Shown piece after piece: positions 53,418-64,000 of a stretch of DNA of 64,000 nucleotides; position 1 is the first letter of the stretch; each line of letters opens with the position of its first letter. A program made the translations under genes and the position numbers. Source of the DNA: Zeus faber. Taxonomy: Eukaryota; Chordata; Actinopteri; Zeiformes; Zeidae. Below the pieces are notes generated by a model. That model was not told where the DNA came from and did no database searches. It was given only the letters and a program-made list of their open reading frames with translations. The stretch covers positions 18,954,636 to 19,018,635 of the forward strand of contig OY482851.1 in the NCBI GenBank assembly GCA_960531495.1. Direction: 5' to 3'.

Positions 53418-54440
53418 ATAATATAGCTGCAGGCAGCAATACATAGGGTCCAGTTTGTTTTTCAGCAGCACAATTTTCCATGTTTGCATTGAACGGCACA
53501 TGGGTTCCCCCCCGGTCTGTCCTGGTTGCTCGTTTTGCGGAGCCATCACAATGTTGTTTACACAGCGCAACCCTCCTGCCTTTAATACAACCATCCATGT
53601 TTGCCTGTAAACCAGAACTTCTCATTGTTATAACTCACCATGTTATCTTTGGAAATAGAGTGCATTTTCAGTGATGGGTGGCTGGTCAATTTTACGTTTA
53701 CGTTTCCATAAAATACGAAAAATGGTTGTATTTCTGTGAATGATCGCATGGGTTGCATTGCATGGGTTCCATTTTTCCAATGCCTCGCTGTATCTTGAAC
53801 GCATCACTCAGTCGCACAGGTTTCGAGTGGACGCGGTGGCGACATGTTAAGTACTACTTTTTATTATATCTTTCATTAATCTGCCAAAGCAATGTAGACC
53901 ACAGATTTAAAATATCAATCGAACTGATATACTGACATCTACCAGGTAAGAAGCTGTATAAATATACACGTAAATCGACAGTTTGGTAACCTCGAAACAC
54001 TACAGAGTGTGAGTGTGAGTCCAGACCTCACAGTGGATACAGTCCAACTTGAGATTTTCAATCAGAATCTGTCCATCTGTCCGTCCGTTTAAACGACACC
54101 TCAACCGTGTTCGTAGGTTATGCCGAGGTACAGTTCTATCTGGGCTGGACATATTTCGGCGTGAAAAGCATTGGCTCGTCTCTGTAATATCAATCTAAAT
54201 TTGGTCGGCTTATCGTTAATTTCTGCTCTGTATGTGGATCAATTTGGATAAAACCTCAACCATGAGATGTATGTGACAGTGTCAAACAAGATGTAAACCG
54301 TGTTTGTGTGTTACAGTATGTTCGGGTGTTCCAGCTAACTTTAGGCTTCAGAATTCCCAGAATTTTCACCCAAACAATAACAATAACCAGCCCTATATGC
54401 TGGACCACTAATACTTGAAGTAAACAAGCAATAATAAGAC
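53418..54440 (+). mobile_element. Family B repeat, copy 2
   Basis: The head is ATAGCTGCAGGCAGCAATAC (53424-53443) followed by a GGGTCCAG block as in copy 1. The interior matches 52006-52330 and 63481-64000. The tail has CAATAACAATAA followed by a small hairpin (54387-54403, CCAGC ... GCTGG) and CACTAAT. It is about 1 kb long with no conserved long frame. Confidence 0.55.
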
Positions 54441-54462
54441 CAAAATCCCTAAAATGAATAAT

Positions 54463-54486
54463 AACCCTAACCCTAACCCTAACCCT
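54463..54486. repeat. Telomere-like (AACCCT)4
   Basis: Four exact hexamers of the vertebrate telomere unit in C-strand sense, just after a family B tail. Too short to be a telomere fusion by itself. Confidence 0.9.
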
Positions 54487-55189
54487 TTTTTATTTTAATT
54501 TTATTTTTTTAAGTAATCAGTGTTTACGGCGATGCTCTGCTCGTCATCCGTTGTTAACAGCTTTATTAGACGAACGGTGGTCTGTGGATTTAGGGTTAAA
54601 ATAACCCAGAATAAACAATGAAATAAGCCTAAAAATAGACAATAAACAATGAAATACACAAAAATGTTAATAAGAAGCCTGAAAAAATGTCGCTATGAAA
54701 TCAGCCAAAAAAAATGAATGATAATGTGTAATAGTGACAACAGAGAACAATAGACAATAACAATAGCGGACGGCAGCTCCCATTTTCCCTTTCTTTTCAT
54801 GTTTCATTCAGTTCAAATGAAGCCAAATGAAAATAGGATTCAAACTATATCCACATGTAGGAAACATTTATTTAATTCTAAGGAGGAATTATTCATTTGT
54901 GTAAAAGCTGCCGAATTATTCACATGGTCTGGTCTAGATTTTGCCTTTTTACTCATTCGTCGTTTATAGTTGGAATAAATCAGTACGGAGGTATTTTTGC
55001 TGTTGTTTTTGTAGCATTTAGTATTTTGGGGGCTTTAAGGTCATACTGATTTATTCACCTCTGAACAGTTTGTCCATCGTTTGGTTATATATGAAGCTCA
55101 TTCATTCTGATTAATTCATCAATCTTTGGCCACTGCTATACCGAGCTTTTGAATCTGTAATAGGGAGGACTTCAATTGTTAGTAGACTG
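54487..55189. other. No recognisable gene
   Basis: AT-rich DNA, no supported feature. Confidence 0.5.
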
Positions 55190-55500
55190 TCAGTAGTGGT
55201 GGAAGATGGAGTAGTACACTCTGTTTTTCGGAGGACAGAACAACATATCATGATGACAAATAACGACAATATCACAGCGATGCATCAGAACGTCACATGT
55301 ATGCCACTGCACAACTTCTCTGCCTGGTTTCACACCCCTCACATCAGGCCGCGTAGTGGCACCATCTTTAGTAACATCTGTAGCCGTGTTATAGGCGACA
55401 TAAAGCCAGATGCCAGAAAATAACCCGCTTCAGTGTAACACTGTCCAGGTTTATTTTCCTGATAATGACCAGCCGGCTGCATATTATCCCTTAGGCCTAC
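55190..55500 (+). mobile_element. Miniature element related to 13.1-13.8 kb
   Basis: Shares CACAACTTCTCTGCCTGGTT-like and GATAATGACCAGCCGGCTGC blocks with 13310-13790 in the same order, but the perfect hairpin is not kept. Confidence 0.45.
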
Positions 55501-56574
55501 TTGTGTAATCTAACTATTAAGGAAAGAGTGTCTGTCTCTCTGTCTGTATGTACAGTAGGTATGTTTGTATGGCCTTTGATTATCTCGACAACCGTCCATC
55601 CGATCTACTTCACACTTGGTGGGAGACCCAAGGACATGCAATGTCACATTTGGTGCAATTTAGACACGTGACATGTGTATTATATTATAATCTATATATT
55701 AATAAACTTTCAATAAACAGCAAGCCAGCAGGGGGCACGGCTTCAGGGCTCTGTGACTCGCAAAGACTGTCTTTCGGCGGTGTGCGACTTTAACCGGCAG
55801 TATCATCTACCATTGTGGAACACAGGACTGAATCACTGACATTTTGTTAAACTGTGCCATTAAATGTCCTAGAAAGTCGTACATTTTGAACAGGCATGTA
55901 CTAGTACTTTAAAAGGTTAGGTATCTACTCCCGCCTCCTAAATTGTCAATGCCATGCATTTGCATTGTCTTCAAAGTCAAACAAAAATTCAAAAGTGTTC
56001 TCCACCAAAGGCCATCAAAATGTCTTATTTTCCGGCACTAAATGCTTTTGTTTTAGCACGATATTTTTCATTAACTTATAATGTTGACTTGAAACATTTC
56101 CTTCTGGAGCAGCCCAGGACCAGTGGAGCAATTTGCACCATTTCCTGCTGCGGCTGCAAACAGCCTGAAGGCTACACAGGCGAGCAGCCGCTAACATGCA
56201 CATGCTGGCATTAACCCGGTAAAATAATGCAGCGCTACAGTGGCAGCAAACCTGTGTTTACAAGAGCAATCATCATCTCACAGACTGTTCATCTTCATTT
56301 CCATACAAGGAATGTTCCAAAAAGAGAGTTGCAAAGTCAAAAAAAAGCAAGCGCCTGAGGTGGCCATGCTGCGTTGTCTTGGCCGACCTTCACGCTCTTT
56401 GATGTCTCATTAAAACCATGTTTTTTGATTTTTTTGATCTGTATCTTATTTGGGGGGGGATTTCTACAAATGATCGTAACTGTTGTTTGTTTTGTTTATT
56501 TCCGACTGAGATAACTGGCTGAGGAGCAACAGAGCATTATTCAGGCATCATATCAGCAAGACAGTTAAAAGCAC
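55501..56574. other. No recognisable gene
   Basis: No supported feature. The 86-codon frame 55954-56214 has no domain. Confidence 0.45.
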
Positions 56575-57310
56575 AGATCTATGAATATAATATGTGTGTG
56601 TGTGTGTGTGTTTGCATGGTCTTACCTGCTTGATGTCGGTGGGGCTTTTCGTTATAAACCTCTTTTGCCCTTTTTGTAAATAAACACATTGTGTCCCTCC
56701 TTATTTTGCGGCATTCGAGCCAGTCGTAACTGGAGGAGTCAAAAACAATCAGAAACATATTCTGTTTGTGTCCTCGCACAGGAGGTTTGCTTGCAGCTCC
56801 AGAGCACTACGTCCGAATCGTGTCCATTTTATGAGTCCCAAAAGTTGATGAAATGTCTGTGAGGGACATGAAGTGTTTAGTCTGTTTGAACTGTGTTGTT
56901 GGGAACTTCCATACGGAGTGATTTCCTCCCAAAGAGACACCTTGAGGCAGGACTCTGGACTACAAGTAGTAACCAGCTACCTTCTAACTTTTAGAAAAAA
57001 GTAATGACACACAACAAGTGTATCAGCTTGTAGTAGTAATTACTGTATGCGTATCACCAGCACTCGGAAAACTAGGATTAGTCACAGAGAGTCGCTACCG
57101 CGGCATTACATCAGTCGATACTGCGTTTAATGGAAACCCTGAAAATTGTAACTCGTTTTAGTGGAAATGCTGATGTAAAGACAAGCCATAGCACTATCTG
57201 ATGGTTTGTTTCATGGGAACTCGAAAATTAGTAATTGGTGTCGATGTGGAGTGACGGTGTATTTTACGGGAACCCTGAAAATTGTAATTCGTATCCAACA
57301 CAACTAACCT
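56575..57310 (-). mobile_element. Family B-related repeat with exon-like coding remnant
   Basis: Read on the minus strand it matches 25240-25790: CACCAATTACNAAT near 57240, TTTACATCANCATT, GTCTCTNTGGNAGGAAATC, CTCTGGAGCTGC and GACTGGCTCGAATGCCGCAA. It includes the coding remnant YDWLECRKIRRDTM and CLFTKRAKEVYNEKPHRHQA (56754-56630), followed by a good splice donor CAG/GTAAGA. A (TG)n run (56592-56612) sits just beyond the donor. Confidence 0.5.
56629..56779 (-). pseudogene. Zinc-finger-like exon remnant in the family B-related copy
   Basis: The frame runs from ATG 56777-56779 to the donor GTAAGA on the minus strand. It has Trp-Leu-Glu-Cys followed about 12 residues later by a second Cys, and His-Arg-His near the end. 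The W-L-E-x pattern before a Cys is seen at the start of TTF/BED-type fingers of hAT transposases, so this may be the first coding exon of such a transposase. The 25.6-kb copy has the same block with a lost donor. Weak inference. Confidence 0.3.
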
Positions 57311-58115
57311 GCACCCTGTGTAGTACTGCCTACAGCTATATTTTTTATATATTAAATAATATTTTTTGCTTTCCTGTATATTTTCCTCTAATTTAAATTA
57401 TGTTCATATATTTACTTTTCTTCCTACGTTCTTTCCTACTTTATGCAATTAGAATTTCCCTTTAATCATTTCACTGCACCATACGGCAGGTGAAGAATAG
57501 AGCATCTTGAATCACCTCACTAACCAAACAATAAAGAGATTTCGTTTTATTATCTTTATTTTTTGTGTATTCAATTCACACAAACACACAGCTCTCGCTC
57601 CTGTAGTTACAGTCCGGTGGGGGGGGGTTTCTCAGCACACAGACGTCATTTTACCCGCAGATTAATTATAAATCCTCTTTCAGTGTGTGTTTGTGTTTAC
57701 CTGGCGGGGTTCTGCTCCGCCCAGATTAGAGTGTGTGTCCCTGACGTGAGGCAGGGCCCTAACACAGATTGATGGTCGAGTTAGAGCAGCCATTTGGACC
57801 CTGATCTATGGCACTGGGTCTCCGGGGGATGAAGCCATCTTCTCCTCCTCCTACTCCTCTGGGCTGCCCAGGGCCGGCCGCTAACAGTAATTGAGAGGAG
57901 ATGTATTTATAAAGTGTCCTGGCTCAGCAAACCCCCACTCATTCCAGTAAATCTGAGGGGCAACCGAATGTGGAAATGTCACAACCCAAGGACGAGGCTG
58001 GCGGAGGGGGAGGGACCAGCCATTCGGGGTGTCACTCACTTCCACCTTCCATTTCTAGCCCTTCCTCCCTTCCTCTGGATGCCAGTGAATGGAGCATCTT
58101 GCTCTCATTGGCGGC
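57311..58115. other. No recognisable gene
   Basis: No domain-bearing frame. The part 57720-58100 is GC-richer and free of simple repeats; it may be non-repetitive regulatory DNA, which cannot be tested here. Confidence 0.4.
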
Positions 58116-58150
<35 letters not shown>

Positions 58151-58168
58151 AGATAGAGAGAGAGAGAC
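58116..58168. repeat. (GA)n microsatellite
   Basis: GA array with a few C/T interruptions. Confidence 0.93.
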
Positions 58169-61100
58169 ATTAAAGAAGCAACGACCGAGATATACTGTGT
58201 GGTGGTGATGCGGGACGATTCGCAAACGATTTGTTCGGGAGGGAACAAATCTTTTAAATAAGTCAGGGGTCAGAAAAGTTATTGGTTTGTTTTGTTTGCG
58301 ACTCAATAACTACATTACGAATATACGTGTATATACAGTATATACTGATACTTACCTCGAAGCAATGTGGTATGATGTATGAATTATAATATATATATAT
58401 TGTATTAAAATCTTCCGTATCACTGTATTTAAGTATACTGTAGTTACAGTATACATAGTACAGAGCGAACAAATCTTTGTAATGACTCAGGAGTCTTGAG
58501 TCACTTCAGCAAAACAGTTGTTTGTTTAGTTCGTTTTTTTGCGCACACACACACACACACACTAAACTATACTAATCTAACTAATAACTATTAAAAGTGA
58601 TAATTTTAATGGGCAATTAACATACATGAACTTCCTCACTATACCATGTTCACTAGAGTAATAAATATGCCTAAAACGACTCTCAGACTAAACATTTTTA
58701 ATTCAACTCTCAGGTTCGATGACATCCATTCATCACATTTTGTCCTAAAGGCTCCATGGTTTTCGCTTTCAGTTTTTTAGTCAATTGCTTAGTCGTGGTT
58801 TAAACAGCCAACACAAATCTCAGAGTAGGGTATTGATTTGGGGCTTATGACAAAATCCATATGAAATACTTTGAAGAATTAAGGGCAGGGCAAGGGGAGA
58901 GAGAAAGGAAAAAAAACACCTAAAATGACCTCATGCAGGCTGAGAAAACCCATAAAAGAGAGCTTCAGGTTACCTTGGTTTGCTTAAGCCTGTATGTGTC
59001 CCAAGTGCCTTCGCAAGAAATCAGATGGAGGTTCACGGCACACAAGGAGATATTTTACATTCAGATTCATAGATATTATATTGTATTGTATTGAACGGCT
59101 GCATGCAGGGAGAAGTGAAGGTGGGGATAAAGAAGAATTCTTCCCTAATTGCACAAAAGCTGCTGAGATGAATTGGCATGGCGTCGCCATGGCAGCGAGT
59201 CCATGGCGAAAATAATACGTGTTGTAGATGTTCCACAGATGTCCTTCCAATGAACTCATTAGAAGTAAAGCCATGGCGTCTCTTCTTCTTCAGCCCGAAT
59301 GCGAGGTTGCCACTTTTAAGTTGCATGACGGACGCAGATCAAACGCACGGTGATGTGTGGATGAGGAGAGGGGGAAAGTCTGGGAAGATGGAAGGGAGGA
59401 TACATTCACTGTGTTGGTACTGAACACTGCAAGATAAGAGGATGTTAGTGTTTTGGATAGAGGCATCTGGATAGATAGATAGGTAGGTAGAGAGATGGAT
59501 AGATAGAGGGATAGAAAATGAACAATATACCTCTGCATTAACAATTCACACTCACACTCCCAACAATAAATAATGGTATAAAAGTATATTTTCACAAAGT
59601 AACACAAATATTGTAGCCCTGGCAAATTAGAAACGTGGTGGGCTATTGAGATCAAAATAGCATTAATTTATGGTTTTTTTTATCAATACCCACATAATCT
59701 CAGCAGAACATTCTCCGATTGGAAACTAATTAAAATCGATAAAAATACATGAAAACCTGGCGGCCCACCAGGTTTGAATGCATACCACAACATGTATATC
59801 ACATGTAGATCCCTAGTGGGTGAGCTGCAAATGTCTGTATTTTTGTGGTTTGATCAAGACAGTTATTCCCCTTTGAGATTTATGGGAGAACTATCGATTG
59901 ACATTTTGAAATGGATAGCTAATGAGGTCCTGCATTTATTGAGCGTAAACTGGCAACCCATAGTTTACTGATATTGACAACATGGACATTTAGTGGCACA
60001 TAGCGACACACTATGTTAAAAATGAGGTAAGTAAGTGGATTCATTTGATCCAAAATATCCATCAATTTGGGGATTCTCTGTGATTCCGTGTATTCGGTTT
60101 AACTAATGGAATCGAAAATATGAAGATGTTATATATATGACGACGATTAAACACAAATGAGCAGCAAAATGAATCCGATGCGGCGTGGCTTCATCCACTC
60201 AGGACGCCTTTTGTTCCTTAATCAAAGCCGTTGTATTCCCCTCAGGAACCCGATTAAAGAATATTTGAACCATGCTGGCAACACACCACGGGGGAAATGA
60301 GTCCGAAAACCCCCCCGCGGCTTTTGATAAGGAGCAAGCTCACCCGGAAATCATCTACATTAATATTCTCTGGGTGCCCACACAACAAAGTAAAATTCCT
60401 CTTAATCGTCACTTAAATCGTCACTTAAGGAGCTGACCTTGTTTCAGACAAATGTCATCAGGTGGCCTTTTTATTTTTAACATTTGAGTTAGTTCCGAAA
60501 GACACAATATGGGTCCAAGAAATTAAATTCTTCCCTGCACGGTGCACAAAGTTATCCTTATTTACGAGTGTACAGCAGTTGCTCTCGGTTAGAGATTCGT
60601 AGGATGGGTTTTATTCGGTTCTCTGCGCGTCATCCCGTAAAAAGAGTCGTTGGATTTTTTTGTCACCTGTCTCTGTTGAGTTGTGAATGGAATTCTTACA
60701 AAAATCTTTTAATTCTGGCAAAATGATTCGTGTAGGGTTCTCAGCAAATCTAAAATGTTTGTTTTGGACGAGAAAGTGTGAATCACAAGAATCATTCAGT
60801 TGTGTGCAAATTATTTATTTTATTATGCCAAATGCCTTGGCCCTGTTTTTGCCTTGGACTTTCATTTAGAGTTCTGTGTGACTTTGTTTGAACGAACCAA
60901 TCGCTCATGAGTCGAGCATCCTATCATGAGTTTTGGAGCAAAGATTTGTTGTGTAACTTGTTTTCGGATGCTTTATAACTCGGATGGTGAGCTGTGTAAC
61001 ATCCAGTTTGTCTTTTTTTATTACCAGTATTATTTTTGGCAGTAAAAACCCAGACAACATGGCCGTCCTTCCAGTTTTATAGATGCCATTGTCCTGGGTT

Positions 61101-61343
61101 GGGCCACAGTCTGTCCATCTGGTGCTGACCGGTGCCATTTCCTCCAACTGTTTGGGCAAATTAATAATCTAATCATAACCCCAAGTTCATTTACCCAAGA
61201 GCTTCTGCTGAACACAACACATAAACAAACAAAAAAGAGGATAGATAGGACAAAAATCAGTGTTGCAGTGTCAATTCACAAAATATACTTTATTGTTTAA
61301 AACTGAGAAACTTAAATATTGACATATTTAAACTGGATTATAT

Positions 61344-61346
<3 letters not shown>
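58169..61346. other. No recognisable gene
   Basis: About 3.2 kb without a supported gene or clear transposon. Small repeats: GTATATAC words (58322-58460), a short (AC)n at 58544-58562, and a degenerate GATA array at 59465-59515. The part 60190-60440 is non-repetitive and of even composition and could be conserved non-coding DNA. Confidence 0.45.
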
Positions 61347-61405
<59 letters not shown>

Positions 61406-61406
61406 T
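61347..61406. repeat. (CA)n then (TA)n microsatellite
   Basis: About 23 CA units followed by a few TA units. Confidence 0.95.
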
Positions 61407-62497
61407 TATAATTTATTAAAACATTTTTTATTTACTTTCTTTATTTTTATTTGTTATTCTCGTATTTTTAAGTGGGGCGGTGGTAGAATTTTCACTTGAA
61501 AGATAAAGACTATAATCCCACTGAAATGTCCTGCTGTCAACCCACAGTGGGATATCACCGTTATCATGGGTTAAATTTACGAGCAATATGCGAGTGAACC
61601 TTATTATAGAATAACCGTTGTGTGTGTGGGTGAGACCCACTCCTCTTGTCAAATATGAGCTTTCTGTGATTGTTTTAAGTGGGAGACTGGAATATATTTC
61701 ACTTAGAAGGCTCTGACAGGGTGACGGTTCAGGAAACACCCAAACTTCCCTTCATTTGTCCCCTGGATCGTTTAATCCTCCATCGGTCACGGTGAGCAGG
61801 TTTATTGCCCCCCAGGTCCCTGTGGCACCGAGACGACTCAGGGAACAAGGTTCACAGTGCGAGTGTTTTGTTCTTAATGGAGGAAGATTTGCAACCGCAC
61901 CGTTCAACTGAAGGATTCCATCAACCTTTTTCAGAAGTTTGGGGGAAATAAATTGAAGACTGAGGAAATGCATTCAAATTGAAATGTATTTTCTAAATAG
62001 TTATAAAGTAATTTTATGTTTTAATCAAAATAGCAATATAATATCAATCCAATCTGGGAATGCTGCAACAAATAAAATGCAAATTTGGCGCTTTGTCATC
62101 ACTTTGGTTGAGAAAAATGCCAATAGATGTCTCTTTTTCAAAAGCTGGGAGTGTATTATTAGACTATTAAGGGTGTGTACTATAATAGTGCCATACAATA
62201 GACAAAAACAATATTAACTCATCAATGACATTTATTTGTATGATAATTGTTAAAGTTAAAATTTCCTGATAGTGACACCCTTAGTACACCCCCTTGTATT
62301 GGCATTTAGAAAATCCAGCTTGAAAAAAATCAAGCCTTGAACATCAAGGTGAAAAAACAATAATCAAGGCAGATCGCAAAATTTTGTCTACGTTGAAGTG
62401 GTTCCAACGACTTAGGTTCTCGGTTGCTTAATCGTTAGCAGATAGCACTCAGACAAACTCAGACAAATGTAATTATTTTTCCTTGTTTTCCCTGCAG
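61407..62497. other. No recognisable gene
   Basis: No supported feature. Confidence 0.45.
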
Positions 62498-62523
62498 GGC
62501 TTGTGTACATCCATCATGCCACC
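62498..62523 (+). other. Possible 26-nt micro-exon
   Basis: Immediately flanked by a strong acceptor (pyrimidine tract and CCCTGCAG ending 62497) and a consensus donor GTGAGT (62524-62529). The exon would be GGCTTGTGTACATCCATCAT plus GCCACC. One frame (LVYIHHA) stays open past the donor for a further 39 codons. Paired consensus sites this close also arise by chance in 64 kb. Confidence 0.2.
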
Positions 62524-63480
62524 GTGAGTAATTTGCTAGAAACCCCTGGATGTCTGGCATCCCTGGCAGTACCAAAATGTCTCCTGCTCCCCTTCGTTTG
62601 GGCTGCACCTTTGTCCTCACTTCACCCTCCGGACTCCAAATGAATTGTGTGAAGAAGAAAAAAAAAGAAAAACTGTGGAACAGCCTTTTGTTTTCTGTTT
62701 CCTCACAGCTGAGATCCTGCTATGGATCTAGTTTGATCACATGACATCAATGAAGAGAAACAACTCAAACATGATTCCTGATTCCCCCTGCTGACTCAAG
62801 CCAAGCATCATTAAGTTGGTGTATCAGTTTCTTCTTTCCCAGATGGGATCAGAAGCCGTCACAGAACAACAGACGATAGGAACACGTCCTCCTTCCAAAT
62901 TCACGGCCATCATGACTCGCTCTGAGACTCTAATGGCGTCGCTGCAGCAGCTCCATCTTGGGCTGACCTTTCCAAGATGACAGCCAGACTCGTTTGTTAG
63001 AGCGTCGCGGCGCCAAATCACTCTTACACCTTCTCAGTTGTTTTCCCCCTGCTGCCAGCGCCAAGTGTTGACACGTACAAACACAAACACACGGTCGTGC
63101 ACTCACACGTGCGCACGTTCTGTGATTGCCGGTCGTCCCCTGATCTCCCCCTTTTTCTAGTTTGTCTTCGTGGAAATCAAGGGAAGCGGCTCTATGGACT
63201 GTGACATTAGCATTTATATAGCACTCCATCCATCCCAGAAGCCTTCCTGCTTGTTAAGCATGTAGTGCACGTGTGCAGGTAATGTATTTTCGCATGTGCA
63301 CGTGTTCGTGTGCACTCACACAAAGTGCAACAGATTCCTATAATTCCTATAATTCAAGAAGCAAATTTTTTTTGAATTTTGCTTGAATTTCTTTTTCCAA
63401 GTCGTAGGAAAACAGATGGCGGAGCTGACATTGATATTATGACCATAATATATAATAATAAAAATAATAATAATAATAAC
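62524..63480. other. No recognisable gene
   Basis: No supported feature. A GTGCACGTGTG-rich stretch lies at 63060-63120 and 63260-63320. Confidence 0.45.
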
Positions 63481-64000
63481 ACATATCGCTGCAGGCAGCA
63501 ATACACAGGTTTTTGGAATTCCGAGGTTCCTTAATCTGAGGTTCATGAACTGAGCTCTGTGATAATATGCAGAGAGCGGATCGAGAGCACCAGGGAGAGA
63601 GCGAAGGAAGCACCTGAGCTGCATCTAACAGCAGTTAACAGAATGCCGTCATTTGTAGCCACAACCTGCAAATATATAACAAATTGGATGATGATATCAC
63701 AAAGTGTCTTACTCAACAAACTCATCTCTTTTCATCACCCGACGGTTCACCCGGAGGTTTTAGAACCTAGGCATGTCGGCGATGCACGTTCAGCTACTTT
63801 CAGTCAAATTTTAATCGTTTTTTCACAAATTCCTGCTCCGAATGTGGATCGATATGGATAAAGCTTGAACCACAAGATGTCTGAGACATCCTGGTTCTAA
63901 CGAGACCTCAACCATGTCCGTCGATCCAGCAGTTGTCGTGTTCCAGACACTTTTAGTGCAAAAAATGTCAAGGAGAATAATAATAAAAATCAGTGGGGGC
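63481..64000 (+). mobile_element. Family B repeat, copy 3 (cut by window end)
   Basis: After an (AAT)n stretch the head reads TATCGCTGCAGGCAGCAATA (63484-63503). It then matches copy 1: GTAGCCACAACCTGCAAATA, GATGATGATATCACAA, TTCACAAATTCCTGCTCC and CTAACGAGACCTCAACC. The copy continues beyond 64000. Confidence 0.6.

Overview
This window looks like vertebrate intergenic or intronic DNA, most likely from a ray-finned (teleost) fish. The evidence is long (CA)n/(TG)n microsatellites every few kb, decayed LINEs of the L2/CR1 type with the typical fish 3' ends, tRNA-derived fish SINEs, and many short non-autonomous DNA transposons. No bacterial, phage, CRISPR, operon or rRNA/tRNA gene signal was found, and no complete protein-coding host gene can be supported. 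Most open frames are chance frames, frames through simple repeats, or transposon remnants. I see no new biological system here; the interest lies in the nested transposon structures and one possible orphan exon.

Layout, 0-21 kb: a CpG-rich block (0.69-1.25 kb); a 1.56 kb DNA transposon with CGATAT-rich ends (2.35-3.91 kb); a tRNA-derived SINE (5.6 kb); copies 1 and 2 of a roughly 1.2 kb transposon family that carries an acidic exon-like peptide ('family A', 7.7-8.9 and 17.2-18.2 kb); a candidate 3'-terminal coding exon at 14.02-14.21 kb with an excellent splice acceptor; and a TTAA-flanked element (14.75-15.44 kb). 

21-34 kb: a 1,020-bp inverted-repeat element with a TTA target duplication (21.19-22.21 kb); a 5'-truncated L2-type LINE with an open reverse-transcriptase C-terminus (23.35-24.52 kb); a copy of 'family B' (25.2-26.3 kb); an hAT-like element with an exact 8-bp duplication (27.74-28.48 kb); and a decayed RTE-like LINE (28.77-33.03 kb) split by a 2.26-kb TTAA-flanked insertion whose removal restores the protein alignment.

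34-50 kb: an 18-19 bp minisatellite interrupted by an hAT element carrying a transposase C-terminal remnant (35.02-36.01 kb); family A copy 3 (36.79-38.06 kb); a V-SINE-like element (39.1-39.3 kb); two more TTAA-family copies (40.94, 42.32 kb); a TA-flanked MITE (44.37-44.78 kb); a second endonuclease-type LINE (44.8-48.1 kb) split by a sister copy of the 21-kb element with a TGA duplication; and an internally deleted L2/CR1 LINE that keeps a piece of its SGNH-esterase ORF1 (48.1-49.84 kb). 

50-64 kb: family A copy 4, several family B copies, a 135-bp (TAGA)n array, four telomere-like hexamers, and long stretches with no recognisable content.

The elements do not form a pathway. They are layers of transposition: LINEs were hit by DNA transposons, and target-site duplications make the order of three insertions readable directly. 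All family names are assigned by eye from sequence; no database search was possible.
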